Assembly: GCA_963826035.1 (NCBI GenBank)
Contig: CAWGVZ010000002.1
Location: 1-64,000 of the forward strand
Direction of reading: 5' to 3'
Origin: Actinophytocola sp963826035
GTDB lineage: Bacteria; Actinomycetota; Actinomycetes; Mycobacteriales; Pseudonocardiaceae
DNA length: 64,000 bases
Positions within the stretch are counted from its first letter, which is position 1. Each line of letters opens with the position of its first letter. Position numbers and translations under genes: made by a program. Below, in pieces: positions 18,498-27,334 of the stretch. Under the pieces are notes generated by a model. The model was not told where the DNA came from, did not search any database, and saw only the letters and a list, made by a program, of their open reading frames with translations.

Positions 18498-19753
18498 CGC
18501 TCTTCCTTTCGGTACGCCGCGACCGCCCGGTCCACGAACTCGCCCGCGCTGCCCAGGTAGCCCGCCGGGTCCAGCAGGTCCGGCGAGTCCACCAACGAGG
18601 CCAGGTCGCCGGTCCGGACGGCGTCGGCCACCGCGTCGTGGGCGGCCTGCCGGCCCATCGACGGGGTGAGCGACGTGGTCACGCGCTCGGCCAGGAGTGC
18701 CCCGCCGAGTATGTCCACATTGGACCGCATGCGGTCGGTGTGTATGACCAAACCGGTCAGGCTCGCCGCCAACTGGTGCACGGCGGATCCCGTGCTCCGC
18801 AACAACTCCGTCAGCGGACGCCACTCGGCGTGCCACGCGCCGGCCGCCCGCTGGTGCTCGTGCGTGCCGGACAGCAGCGTCGCCACGAGGCCGGGGGCCT
18901 GTGCCGCGGCGGCGCGCGCGGCCACCGCCGCCACCGGATTTTGCTTTTGCGGCATGGTCGACGAACCGCCGCTCGCCGCCTCGGCGACCTCGCCCACCTC
19001 CGTCTGCGCGAGCAGGACCACGTCCCCGGCGATCTTGCCGACCGCGCCGCACACGCGGCCGAGCGTGCCGGCCAACGACCGAACCCGGTCCCGATCGGTG
19101 TGCCAGGGCAGGACCGGCGTCGCCAGGTCCAGTCGCCGCGCCATGGCTTCCGCCACCACCGGGCCCGCCGGGCCGAGGGATGCCAACGTGCCCACCGCGC
19201 CACCCAACTGGACGGCCGGCTCGAACGCGGCCAGCGCGTCGTGGGCGGCCCGCAGTCCGGTCAGCCAGCCGGCCGCCACCAGGCCGAACGTGGTCGGCAA
19301 CGCGTGCTGCAGCAGCGTTCTGCCCACGGTCACCGTGTCGCGGTGGGTTTCCGCCAGCGCCGCCAGCGACTCGGTGACCGACTCCACGTCGAGCACGGCC
19401 AGCGCGCGGCGCGTGACCAGCATGGCCGCCGTGTCGACGATGTCCTGGCTGGTGGCGCCGAAGTGGACGTACTTGGCGGCCTCGGGTGACACGGCCGCCG
19501 TCAGCTCCCGGACCAGCGGCGCCGCCGGGTTGCCCACCGACACGGCCGCCGCGCCGATGGCGGAGACGGAGAACCGCGAGGCGTCGCACGCCGCGGCGAT
19601 CTCGGCGGCCGTGGTACCCGAGATGAGCCCGACGTCCGCCTGCGCGCCGGCGAGCGCCGCCTCGGCGTCCAGCATCGCCTGCAACCAGGCCAGGTCCGAC
19701 ACCCGCTCCGCCACCGGACCGGCGGCGAGCACCCCGTCGAACAGGCCGGCCAT
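18494..19753 (-). CDS. pcaB: 3-carboxy-cis,cis-muconate cycloisomerase
   Basis: A 419-residue member of the fumarase/aspartase superfamily. The family signature GSSTMPQKQNP is at about residues 262-272, and TSQDIVDTA near residue 100 matches the conserved second region. It supplies 4-carboxymuconolactone to PcaL. The ATG at 19753 overlaps the stop of the upstream deacetylase gene. The first genes of the protocatechuate branch (pcaGH) are not in the window. Confidence 0.93.
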   Translation of the reverse strand: MAGLFDGVLAAGPVAERVSDLAWLQAMLDAEAALAGAQADVGLISGTTAAEIAAACDASRFSVSAIGAAAVSVGNPAAPLVRELTAAVSPEAAKYVHFGATSQDIVDTAAMLVTRRALAVLDVESVTESLAALAETHRDTVTVGRTLLQHALPTTFGLVAAGWLTGLRAAHDALAAFEPAVQLGGAVGTLASLGPAGPVVAEAMARRLDLATPVLPWHTDRDRVRSLAGTLGRVCGAVGKIAGDVVLLAQTEVGEVAEAASGGSSTMPQKQNPVAAVAARAAAAQAPGLVATLLSGTHEHQRAAGAWHAEWRPLTELLRSTGSAVHQLAASLTGLVIHTDRMRSNVDILGGALLAERVTTSLTPSMGRQAAHDAVADAVRTGDLASLVDSPDLLDPAGYLGSAGEFVDRAVAAYRKEER

Positions 19754-20514
19754 CAGCCCATCAGGTCCGTCTCGGTGATGCCCGGCCCGCCGCCCTCGCG
19801 GATGAACCACTCGGTGCCGAACGCGACCTCGAACGCCCCGTCGGGCATCGCGAGGAAGAACGACTGCTCGTCGATCTGGCTCGCGTGCGCGCGCATGGCC
19901 TTGCGCTTGTACGACAGGAAGGGCGTGACGTCGACCGCGGCCGTGATCTCCGCTTCCGGCGTGCCGAAGTCGTCCGGCAGGTCGGGCAGGTCGACACTGC
20001 CGTCGGCTCGCCCGGCCAGCGCCCGGTCCCGGTTCATGGTCGCCTGGTACACCTTCGGCGTGTCGGCCAGCGCGGCCGCCCGGACGCCGACCCGGTGCAC
20101 CTGGATGTGGTCGGGATGGCCGTAGCCGCCGTGGTCGTCGTACACGGTCAGCACGTCCGCGTCCTCCTCGCGCAGAATCGCCGCCAGGCGCTCGGCGGCC
20201 TCATCGATCGACGCGGTCCAGAACGTGCCGGGCGCGTCGTTCGTCGACTCGCCCATCATCCCCGAGTCGCGGTAGCCGAGAAACTCGACGCGGGACACCC
20301 CGAGTACGTCGCCCGCCGCGTGCGTCTCGCGCACCCGCCGCTCCCACAGCTCCTCGCCCTCGTCGAGGAACCCCTCCGCCACCTCGCCCAACTCGCCCCG
20401 GGTGGCCACCACGAGGACCACGCGGTGGCCCTCCTCGTGTGCCTTTCGCATCACGCCCCCGCACGCGATGCTCTCGTCGTCCGGGTGGGCATGAAAGGAA
20501 ACCAACGTCGCCAT
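19753..20514 (-). CDS. PIG-L family deacetylase
   Basis: A 253-residue zinc-dependent N-acetylglucosaminyl-type deacetylase. The AHPDDE motif (residues 9-14) and HPDH further in (about residues 129-132) supply the metal ligands. The family includes MshB and Mca of mycothiol metabolism, but this protein is shorter than either and its substrate is not clear. It heads a minus-strand operon with pcaB and pcaL, overlapping pcaB by one base pair, which is an unusual partnership and may hint at detoxification of an aromatic or thiol conjugate. Confidence 0.85.
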   Translation of the reverse strand: MATLVSFHAHPDDESIACGGVMRKAHEEGHRVVLVVATRGELGEVAEGFLDEGEELWERRVRETHAAGDVLGVSRVEFLGYRDSGMMGESTNDAPGTFWTASIDEAAERLAAILREEDADVLTVYDDHGGYGHPDHIQVHRVGVRAAALADTPKVYQATMNRDRALAGRADGSVDLPDLPDDFGTPEAEITAAVDVTPFLSYKRKAMRAHASQIDEQSFFLAMPDGAFEVAFGTEWFIREGGGPGITETDLMG

Positions 20515-20556
20515 ACCGGCGACGCTACGCGATCCGGCGGGTGCCAGGATTCCCCG

Positions 20557-21744
20557 GTGACCAACGAAACCATCGCCTGCGAGGTCGTCTACTGCGAGGG
20601 CTGGGACCCCGAGTCCCGCTCGGTCGTGCACCCGCTGCCCGAGGCCACCGCGCGGGCCCGCCACACCGCCGGCGAGCAGTACGCGGTCGTGCTGACGGCA
20701 GCCGGTCGTCCGCTCGTGCTGATCCAGGTGTGCTGGGACGCCGACTACGCGGGTGTCTGGCTGTTCGACCAGCAGAGCAGGCGCGACCGGGCGCTCGACT
20801 TCCGCAGGCTGCCGACCGCCGACGGTGACGGCATGCTCTACCTGCGGGCGGTGGAGCAGTGGCGATACGGCTCCGCCGAGGCTCCCGAGTTCGACGAGGA
20901 CGCGGCGACCCACTCGAAGGAGTTCAACCAGGAGGGCGAGCGGTTCGAGTCGAGTTTCTCGTGGGGGGACCAGGAGTTCCTGGAGATCGCGAAGCCGCGC
21001 GGACCGGTGCCGGCGTTCGGTGACTGGGCGGCGCTCGCGCACCTCGACGAGGTCCTCGGCGGCCAGGTCGAGCTTCGGGTCCAGCCAGACCCGCCGGCGG
21101 GCCCGGCGCCCGCCGACCTGCCGTGGCAGCCCCCTCGGCCCGCGCAGCCCCCGCAGCTCGACGAGTTCTTCGCGGCCGGCAAGGTCTTCGAGCTTCCCGA
21201 TGACCGAAAGGCGACTGTCGACGTCGTCGACGGCGGCCGGTTGTGGCTGACGAGCGGCCGGCTCATCGCGGGGGAGCCGGTCCCGTACCTGTACGAGGAC
21301 GAGCCGTTCGCCGACACGGTCGAACCCGCCGAGTACCCGCTGGTGCTGTCGGTCGCCAGGCTCTCCGACGGCAGCGACGTGGTCGCCGCCGCCCGGCTCG
21401 TGGTGTCCGACGCCGAAACCGTGCGGTGGGAACCGGCGCTGCGGCCCGGTGAGGACGTCCGGATGCTCGGCGACGACAGCTACTTCGGTGTGCACAGCGA
21501 GCTCAGGCGGTTGGTGCTCGTCGACGCCGACGTGGCCGAGTCCTACGAGGACACCATCGAGGACAGCTACGACGACCTCACCGACCACACCGCCTTCGTG
21601 GTGAACGTCCCCGAGCCGGAGTCGGGTGCGAACCTGCTGGCCGTCCAGAGCGGCTGGCGCGACGGCAACTACCCGGTGTGGGTCGGTCGCGCCGCCGACG
21701 GGGCGCTCACGAGCTTCGTGTTCGACTTCCTGGTTCTCGGGTAG
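20557..21744 (+). CDS. DUF4241 domain protein
   Basis: A 395-residue soluble protein starting at GTG 20557. The C-terminal third carries the DUF4241 pattern (SGWRDGNYPVWVGRAADGALTSFVFDFLVL). The N-terminal 190 residues have no recognised domain. Function is unknown for the family, though related proteins occur near polymorphic toxin/immunity genes. It is divergent from the PIG-L gene with 42 bp between them, and its end overlaps the convergent MFS gene by 38 bp. Confidence 0.8.
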   Translation: MTNETIACEVVYCEGWDPESRSVVHPLPEATARARHTAGEQYAVVLTAAGRPLVLIQVCWDADYAGVWLFDQQSRRDRALDFRRLPTADGDGMLYLRAVEQWRYGSAEAPEFDEDAATHSKEFNQEGERFESSFSWGDQEFLEIAKPRGPVPAFGDWAALAHLDEVLGGQVELRVQPDPPAGPAPADLPWQPPRPAQPPQLDEFFAAGKVFELPDDRKATVDVVDGGRLWLTSGRLIAGEPVPYLYEDEPFADTVEPAEYPLVLSVARLSDGSDVVAAARLVVSDAETVRWEPALRPGEDVRMLGDDSYFGVHSELRRLVLVDADVAESYEDTIEDSYDDLTDHTAFVVNVPEPESGANLLAVQSGWRDGNYPVWVGRAADGALTSFVFDFLVLG

Positions 21745-23038
21745 CGGGCTCGCAGCCGGGCAGTTCGGTCGACACGGCCTCGCCGGGTGTCGGGTGCTGC
21801 CGCGTGTCGGTGACCTCGTCTTCGTCGCCACCACGCGGCAGCGTCTCGGGCGCCCGGAGCCAGACCAGCGCGGCCACCAGGGACAACGCGCCGGTCACCA
21901 GGAACGCCGAGGCGAACGACAGCTGGTCGGTCAGTACGCCGGCGACGATCGGCCCGAGCACGGCGCCGATGTCGGCGGCCATCTGGAACCCGGCGAGCAC
22001 CGGCCCGCCGCGGCCCTTCGAGCCGATCACGTCGGCGACCGTGGCCTGCTGCGGCGGCGCGAGGAGCCCGGCGCCGAGGCCCGCGACGGTCGTGGCCACC
22101 AGGAACATCGGCACCGTGTCGGTGTAACCCATCCAGATGGTGCCGCCGCCGGACACCAGCAACCCGATCAGCACCATCGGCTTGCGGCCCCAGGAGTCGG
22201 CCAGCTTGCCCGACAGCAGCAGCATCACCACGTTGCCCGCGGCGAACACGGCGAGCGCCGTCCCGGCGAACGCGTCGTCGCGGCGCAGCACCTCGGTGAT
22301 GAACAGTGGCACCAGCGACACCCGGACACCGAACACGGCCCATCCGTTGGCGAAGCTCGAGCCGAGCGCGGCCACGTAGCTGCGGTGCCGCAGCGCCTGG
22401 CGCACGGTGATGGCGGGGGTGTCGTCCTGGGCGACCTTCGCGGCGAGCGTCGAGTTGCGCAGGAACCACCACACGATGGCGACCGCCAGGAACAACGCGC
22501 CCGCGTACACGAGGAACGGCGCCCGCAGCGAGATGGTCAGCAGGCCGCCACCCATGGCCGGGCCGGCCACGCTGCCCAGGAGGAACCCGGTGCCCCACAG
22601 TCCGGAGGCCCGACCCCGCAGCGGCGTCGGGGTGAGCCGGACGAGCAGCGCGATGGCGGAGACCGTGAACATGGTGGAGCCGATGCCGCCGACCGAGCGG
22701 AACAGCACCAGCTGCCAGTAGGCGCCGGCGAAGGCACAGGCCCCGGTGGTCACGGCGACGATCGAGATGCCGGAGAGGTAGATCCGCCGTTCCCCGAACG
22801 CGGTCACCAGCTTGCCCGCCGGCGGCGCGAACACCAGCCTGGCCACGGCGAACGCGCTGATCAGGAAGGACGCGGCCGTCACGCTCACGTCGAAGCTGCG
22901 GGCGAACGTCGGCAGGGCGGGCGCCACCAGGCCGAACCCGGCGGCGATCACGAAGTTGGCGGCCACGAGTACCCAGACCTCGCTGGGCAGGCGCTGCTTT
23001 TCCGGCGCCGAAGTCACCGAACTCGGCGCGCTACCCAC
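21707..23038 (-). CDS. MFS transporter
   Basis: A 443-residue major-facilitator protein with twelve predicted helices. The loop motif GKLVTAFGERRIYL after helix 2 and GKLADSWGRKPMVL after helix 8 are the two copies of motif A. The pattern fits drug/H+ antiport or sugar efflux carriers, substrate unknown. The last 25 residues are polar and extend over the end of the convergent DUF4241 gene. Confidence 0.9.
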   Translation of the reverse strand: MGSAPSSVTSAPEKQRLPSEVWVLVAANFVIAAGFGLVAPALPTFARSFDVSVTAASFLISAFAVARLVFAPPAGKLVTAFGERRIYLSGISIVAVTTGACAFAGAYWQLVLFRSVGGIGSTMFTVSAIALLVRLTPTPLRGRASGLWGTGFLLGSVAGPAMGGGLLTISLRAPFLVYAGALFLAVAIVWWFLRNSTLAAKVAQDDTPAITVRQALRHRSYVAALGSSFANGWAVFGVRVSLVPLFITEVLRRDDAFAGTALAVFAAGNVVMLLLSGKLADSWGRKPMVLIGLLVSGGGTIWMGYTDTVPMFLVATTVAGLGAGLLAPPQQATVADVIGSKGRGGPVLAGFQMAADIGAVLGPIVAGVLTDQLSFASAFLVTGALSLVAALVWLRAPETLPRGGDEDEVTDTRQHPTPGEAVSTELPGCEPATREPGSRTRSS

Positions 23039-23125
23039 CAGCGATCACCCTTGTCCACTCGTGCCGACCCGTCCGTTCGCCTCAACCCCGCAGCCCGATC
23101 ATCCATTCCTGATATACAAACTCGC

Positions 23126-23626
23126 ATGCGACGATCGTGGATAAGTCGGACATCGATGACCGCTCTGCTGGGCGCCGTCGTCCTGTCCACCCCCGCCGCC
23201 GCGGCGCAGCGGGACAACGACGACAACATCGCGGTCATCGACGTCGCCGCCACCGCGGACTTCCTGGACCGTGCCAACTCGGTGATCGAGGAGGTGTTCA
23301 GCTACGACTACCGCACGGTCGACGAGCACGAAAGATCGGTGGCCGAGCTGACCTCCGACGAGTTCAAGGGCGACTACGAGGAGCTCTTCGGTCAGGTGGT
23401 GACGCAGGCGCCGGCGCACCAGCTCACGGTGACCAGCACGGTCGCGGCGTCGGCGGTGCAGTGGCTCGACGAGGCGGAGGCCGACGCCCTCGTCTTCCTC
23501 GACCAGAAGAGCAGCTCGGTCGGCCAGCAGGAGGAAGCTGTGGCCGGCGCGGCGTTCCTCGCCTCCTTCGAGCTGGTCGACGACGAGTGGCTGTTGGCCG
23601 ACGTCACGGTCATGGGGGACGAGTGA
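23126..23626 (+). CDS. Secreted or anchored Mce-associated-like protein
   Basis: A 166-residue protein with an N-terminal hydrophobic segment (SMTALLGAVVLSTPAAAAQ) that looks like a signal peptide. The mature part has the fold pattern of Mce-associated/VirB8-like proteins (VFSYDYRTVDEHERSVAELTSDEFKGDYEELF). The next gene encodes a related lipoprotein and overlaps by 4 bp. No mce operon is in the window. Family assignment is by pattern only. Confidence 0.7.
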   Translation: MRRSWISRTSMTALLGAVVLSTPAAAAQRDNDDNIAVIDVAATADFLDRANSVIEEVFSYDYRTVDEHERSVAELTSDEFKGDYEELFGQVVTQAPAHQLTVTSTVAASAVQWLDEAEADALVFLDQKSSSVGQQEEAVAGAAFLASFELVDDEWLLADVTVMGDE

Positions 23627-24117
23627 ACGGGCGGGGTGTGGTCGCGCTGGTCGCCGTGCTCGGCCTGGTGGCCGGTTGCACCAGCAGGACGGGTGGGCCG
23701 CCCGCCGAAGCCGAAACGCCGTCGGCCGCGACGCTGCGGGACCAGATGCTCGAGGAGGCGGACAAGCTCGTCGAGGTGCTCAACACGGTCGACCCGGCCG
23801 ATCTCGAGGCCGCGTACGAGAAGTGGGAGTCGGTGGCCACCGGTGACCTGCTGGACGAGTTCGAGTCCGGCCGGGAGCACTTCATCGAGGCGATGACGTC
23901 GGCCGGCACGGGTTCGGAGGCCGAGGTTCTCGCCTCCGCGGCCACCGAGTTCGATCCGGACGAGGGCGAGGCCCAGGTGTTGGCGGCCGTCAAGGTCGTG
24001 GTCACCCAGCCGACCGCCGAACCCGCGCAGAATGTCCGGCGCATGCGGATCACCCTGGCCAGGACCGACGAGGGGTGGAAGGCCAGCGACCTGGAACAGG
24101 TGCCGGCCGGCGGCTGA
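23623..24117 (+). CDS. Mce-associated-like lipoprotein
   Basis: A 164-residue protein with GTG start overlapping the previous stop. A signal peptide ends in the lipobox LVAGC (Cys19), so it is probably lipid-anchored outside the membrane. The rest is acidic and resembles the adjacent protein's domain in layout, suggesting a duplicated pair. Followed by a strong terminator. Confidence 0.7.
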   Translation: MNGRGVVALVAVLGLVAGCTSRTGGPPAEAETPSAATLRDQMLEEADKLVEVLNTVDPADLEAAYEKWESVATGDLLDEFESGREHFIEAMTSAGTGSEAEVLASAATEFDPDEGEAQVLAAVKVVVTQPTAEPAQNVRRMRITLARTDEGWKASDLEQVPAGG

Positions 24118-24121
24118 ACCG

Positions 24122-24159
24122 CCGAGAAGCCCTGACCGGCGCCGGTCAGGGCTTCTCGG
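24122..24159. terminator. Bidirectional terminator hairpin
   Basis: A perfect 38-bp palindrome (19-bp arms beginning CCGAGAAGCCCTGACCGGC) sits between the convergent lipoprotein and ABC permease genes, 4 bp from the stop of each. No T-run, as is common in actinomycetes. Confidence 0.85.
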
Positions 24160-24163
24160 GTGG

Positions 24164-25810
24164 TCAGCCGATATCGCGGCGACGGAAGGCCGACAGGCCG
24201 GTCACCACCAGCACCGCGGCGATCGCCGTCAGCAGGATGAGCGGCGTGGCGGTCACGTCACCGCCGGGCAGCTGCGGCGAGTGGCTGAACGGCGAGATGT
24301 CCATCATCCACTCGGGCAGGCCCAGTATCGAGCCGAGCTGGCCGAGCACCACGAACAGCACGAGCGCACCCCAGCCGGCCATGACCAGCATGGGCGCCAG
24401 CCCGAACACGGCGACCGCGATCCCTGTCAGCACCCAGACGGCCGGCAGTTGCACCAGGAACGCCGCGAGCACCCGGCCGAGCTCGGCCATGTCGCCGGTC
24501 GCCGCGCCGTGGGCGAAGCCGGCGAACAACCCGACCACGGTCATCAGCACGGTGGTGCCGGCCAGGCCGATGAGCACGTGACTCGCGGCCCACCGCAGCC
24601 TGCTGGTCCCGGTCGCGAGGATCGGTTCGGCCCGGCCGGCCGTCTCCTCCGCCCGCAGCCGCATGACCGAGGAGATGCCGTACGCGGAGACGACCACCGC
24701 GATGATCGCCACCTGGGCGGACAGGAACGCGTCGGTGAGGCCGCGCGCACCGCCCAGCTTCATGATCATGTCCCTGGCCTGCGGGGTGTCGGCGAACTCG
24801 CCGACCTGTGAGGCGATGCTGCCCATCATCAGGCCGCCGAGCGCCATGCCGATCATCCAGCCGTACAGACCGCCGCGCGACAGCCGCGCCGCCAGCGCGA
24901 GCGGGGAGCGCAGCGCGGCGGACGCCGCCGGCCGGCCGCGTCGCTGGGCCAGCAGGCCGGCACCGTGGTCACGGCGCGCCACCAGCGCGTACGCCGCCGC
25001 GGACACCAGCACGGCGAACGCCACCAGGTAGAGCAGCACCCACCAGCGGTCGCCGGCGAAGGGCCGGACCTGCTGGGCCCAGCCGATGGGCGACAGCCAG
25101 GACAGCCAGGTCGAGGTGTCGACGCCGGACGCGTCGCCGGCCGCTCGCAGCAGGTAGGCGGCCGCGAGTACCGCGGCACCCAGCCCGGTCGCCGTCCGCG
25201 CGCCCTCCGTGACCTGCGCGGCCAGCGCGCCGACCGCGGCGAACGCGATGCCCGCCCCCGCCCACGCGAGTCCGAAGGCGAGCGCGCCGCTCGCGGGCAG
25301 GCCGGTGGCCATCAGGCTGAGCGCGGTGAGCAGGGCCAGCGTGATGGAGGTGGCGACGGACAGCAGCAGCGCGGCCGTCAGTGCCGCGTACCGGCCGACC
25401 ACCGTGGCGCCGATCAGCTCGTGCCGGCCGGCCTCCTCCTCGGCGCGGGTGTGCCGCACGACCGTGAAGATCGCCACGAGCGCCACCATGGCGGCGCCGA
25501 GAGCTCCCAGCTTGATCAGCGAGACGGCGCCGAGTGAGGTCGGGTCGAACACGCGGCCGTACAGCGCGAGCGTGGCGGGAGTGTCGTTGACGGCGGACGC
25601 GGCCCGCACCCGCGACTCGAGTGTCGGATAGATGCCCTGGGACGCGGAGGCCGAACCGGACGCCATGACCACGAACAGCAGAATCCAGATGGTCGCGACC
25701 ACGCGGTCGCGACGGAGCGCGAGCCGCAGTAGCGCGCCCGTGCCGACGAAGCTGTCGCCCCTGCCGGTGGCCGTCGCGCGCACCGGCCGGTCGAGGGTCG
25801 CGGTGGTCAT
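24164..25810 (-). CDS. ABC-2 type exporter permease
   Basis: A 548-residue membrane protein with about twelve predicted helices, of the class annotated as polyketide antibiotic exporter permease. Two halves each begin with a short cytoplasmic stretch (ALLRLALRRDRVVATIW and LALAARLSRGGLYGWM), suggesting internal duplication. ATG at 25810 overlaps the ATPase stop by 4 bp. Together with the upstream ATPase it should export a hydrophobic compound; the divergent MarR/GbsR gene probably controls it. Confidence 0.9.
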   Translation of the reverse strand: MTTATLDRPVRATATGRGDSFVGTGALLRLALRRDRVVATIWILLFVVMASGSASASQGIYPTLESRVRAASAVNDTPATLALYGRVFDPTSLGAVSLIKLGALGAAMVALVAIFTVVRHTRAEEEAGRHELIGATVVGRYAALTAALLLSVATSITLALLTALSLMATGLPASGALAFGLAWAGAGIAFAAVGALAAQVTEGARTATGLGAAVLAAAYLLRAAGDASGVDTSTWLSWLSPIGWAQQVRPFAGDRWWVLLYLVAFAVLVSAAAYALVARRDHGAGLLAQRRGRPAASAALRSPLALAARLSRGGLYGWMIGMALGGLMMGSIASQVGEFADTPQARDMIMKLGGARGLTDAFLSAQVAIIAVVVSAYGISSVMRLRAEETAGRAEPILATGTSRLRWAASHVLIGLAGTTVLMTVVGLFAGFAHGAATGDMAELGRVLAAFLVQLPAVWVLTGIAVAVFGLAPMLVMAGWGALVLFVVLGQLGSILGLPEWMMDISPFSHSPQLPGGDVTATPLILLTAIAAVLVVTGLSAFRRRDIG

Positions 25811-26730
25811 TTCGCTGCCGCCGCGTGCCGGCCGGACTCGGTGGCCATGTCCGCCTCGTAGTGCCGCATGAAGAGCTCCTCGAGCGTCGGCGGCTGGCTG
25901 GTCAGGCTGCGCACGCCCACCTGGGTCAGCTCGCGCAGGATCGAGTCCAGCTCCTTCGTGTCGACGTCGAACTTCACCAGGTTGCCGTCCACGCGCAGGT
26001 CGTGCACGCCCGCGTGGTTGGCGATGCCGTTCGGCGGCCCGGCCAGCTCGGCGGAGATCGACGTCCTGGTCAGGTGGCGCAGCTCGGCCAGCGTGCCCGT
26101 CTCGACCGTGCGACCGAGCCGGATGATGCTCACCCGCTGACACAGGGTCTCGACCTCGGCGAGGATGTGGCTCGACAGCAGCACCGTGCGGCCGCGGTCG
26201 CGCTCCTCGGCGATGCAGTCCTGGAACACGGCCTCCATCAGCGGGTCCAGCCCGGAGGTCGGCTCGTCCAGGATCAGCAGCTCCACGTTGGACGACAGGG
26301 CCGCCACCAGGGCGACCTTCTGCCGGTTGCCCTTCGAGTACGTGCGGCCCTTCTTGCTCGGGTCGAGGTCGAAGCGGTCGAGGAGGTCGGCCCGGCGCTT
26401 CGGGTCGAGGCCACCACGCAGCCGCCCGAGCAGGTCGATCACCTCGCCCCCGGACAGATTGGGCCACAGCGACACGTCGCCCGGCACATAGGCGAGCCTG
26501 CGGTGCAGGCTGGTGGCGTCGGCCCACGGGTCGCCGCCGAGCAGGCCGAGCTCGCCCGAGTCGGCGCGGAGCAGTCCGAGCAGCACCCGGATGGTCGTGG
26601 ACTTGCCGGACCCGTTGGGCCCCAGGAAGCCATGCACCTCACCGGTCCGCACCGTCAGGTCCAGACCGTCCAGCGCGCGTGTCTGGCCGAAGGTCTTGAT
26701 CAGGCCGGACACGGAGATTGCGGTAGTCAT
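25807..26730 (-). CDS. ABC transporter ATP-binding protein (exporter)
   Basis: A 307-residue ATPase: Walker A GPNGSGKST at about residues 38-46, signature region YSKGNRQKV near 135, Walker B LLILDEPTSGLDP near 155, and H-loop SSHIL near 190. The C-terminal 90 residues match the DrrA/CcmA exporter group. It is the first gene of the two-gene exporter operon, starting 20 bp from an operator palindrome. Confidence 0.93.
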   Translation of the reverse strand: MTTAISVSGLIKTFGQTRALDGLDLTVRTGEVHGFLGPNGSGKSTTIRVLLGLLRADSGELGLLGGDPWADATSLHRRLAYVPGDVSLWPNLSGGEVIDLLGRLRGGLDPKRRADLLDRFDLDPSKKGRTYSKGNRQKVALVAALSSNVELLILDEPTSGLDPLMEAVFQDCIAEERDRGRTVLLSSHILAEVETLCQRVSIIRLGRTVETGTLAELRHLTRTSISAELAGPPNGIANHAGVHDLRVDGNLVKFDVDTKELDSILRELTQVGVRSLTSQPPTLEELFMRHYEADMATESGRHAAAAK

Positions 26731-26749
26731 GACAGTGAACGTACACTCG

Positions 26750-26767
26750 CTTCACAAAGTTGTGAAG
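26750..26767. promoter_or_regulatory. MarR/GbsR operator palindrome
   Basis: CTTCACAAAGTTGTGAAG, a perfect 8+2+8 palindrome in the 85-bp divergent region between the exporter operon and the MarR/GbsR gene. Its size and position fit a MarR-family dimer site. Confidence 0.75.
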
Positions 26768-26815
26768 TTAAGAAAACGTATAAACCTGATGGGGATCACA
26801 CGGCCGGAGTAGAGG

Positions 26816-27325
26816 ATGCATAACGTGACCGGAAGCGCGAGCCCCAGCCAGGACGACGTCGCCCGTTTCGTCGAACGGTTCGCCCTGATGATGACCGAGG
26901 CGGGCCTGTCGAGGATGCCGGCGCGAGTCTTCGGTGTGCTCCTGGTGGCCGACACCGGCAAGCGCACGGCGAGCGAACTGGCCGAGTCACTGCAGGTGAG
27001 CCCGGCCGCGATCTCCGGGGCCGTCCGCTACCTGGGCCAGGTCGGGCTGGTGCGGCGGGTGCGGGATCCCGGCGAGCGGCGTGACCACTACGAGCTCTTG
27101 GACGACCTCTGGTACGAGATGTACGCCAACCGGGACAAGCAGTTCGCCGAGTGGGCGGCGATCATGAGTGACGGCGCGGCGACGCTCGGAGAGCACACCC
27201 CGGTGGGTGCCCGCCTGGCCACCAGCGCGCAGTTCTTCGAGTTCCTGCGTAGCGAGATTCCCAAGCTCCTGCAGCACTGGCGCGAGTACCAGAAGGAGCA
27301 CGGACTGACGCCGCCGACTCGGTAA
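26816..27325 (+). CDS. GbsR/MarR family transcriptional regulator
   Basis: A 169-residue winged-helix regulator. The HTH is at residues 45-70 (RTASELAESLQVSPAAISGAVRYL), followed by the wing (RRVRDPGERRDHYEL). It starts at ATG 26816 and is divergent from the ABC exporter, so it likely represses export until a ligand binds. It is followed after 9 bp by the DUF885 gene. Confidence 0.9.
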   Translation: MHNVTGSASPSQDDVARFVERFALMMTEAGLSRMPARVFGVLLVADTGKRTASELAESLQVSPAAISGAVRYLGQVGLVRRVRDPGERRDHYELLDDLWYEMYANRDKQFAEWAAIMSDGAATLGEHTPVGARLATSAQFFEFLRSEIPKLLQHWREYQKEHGLTPPTR

Positions 27326-27334
27326 CGTGGCGCC

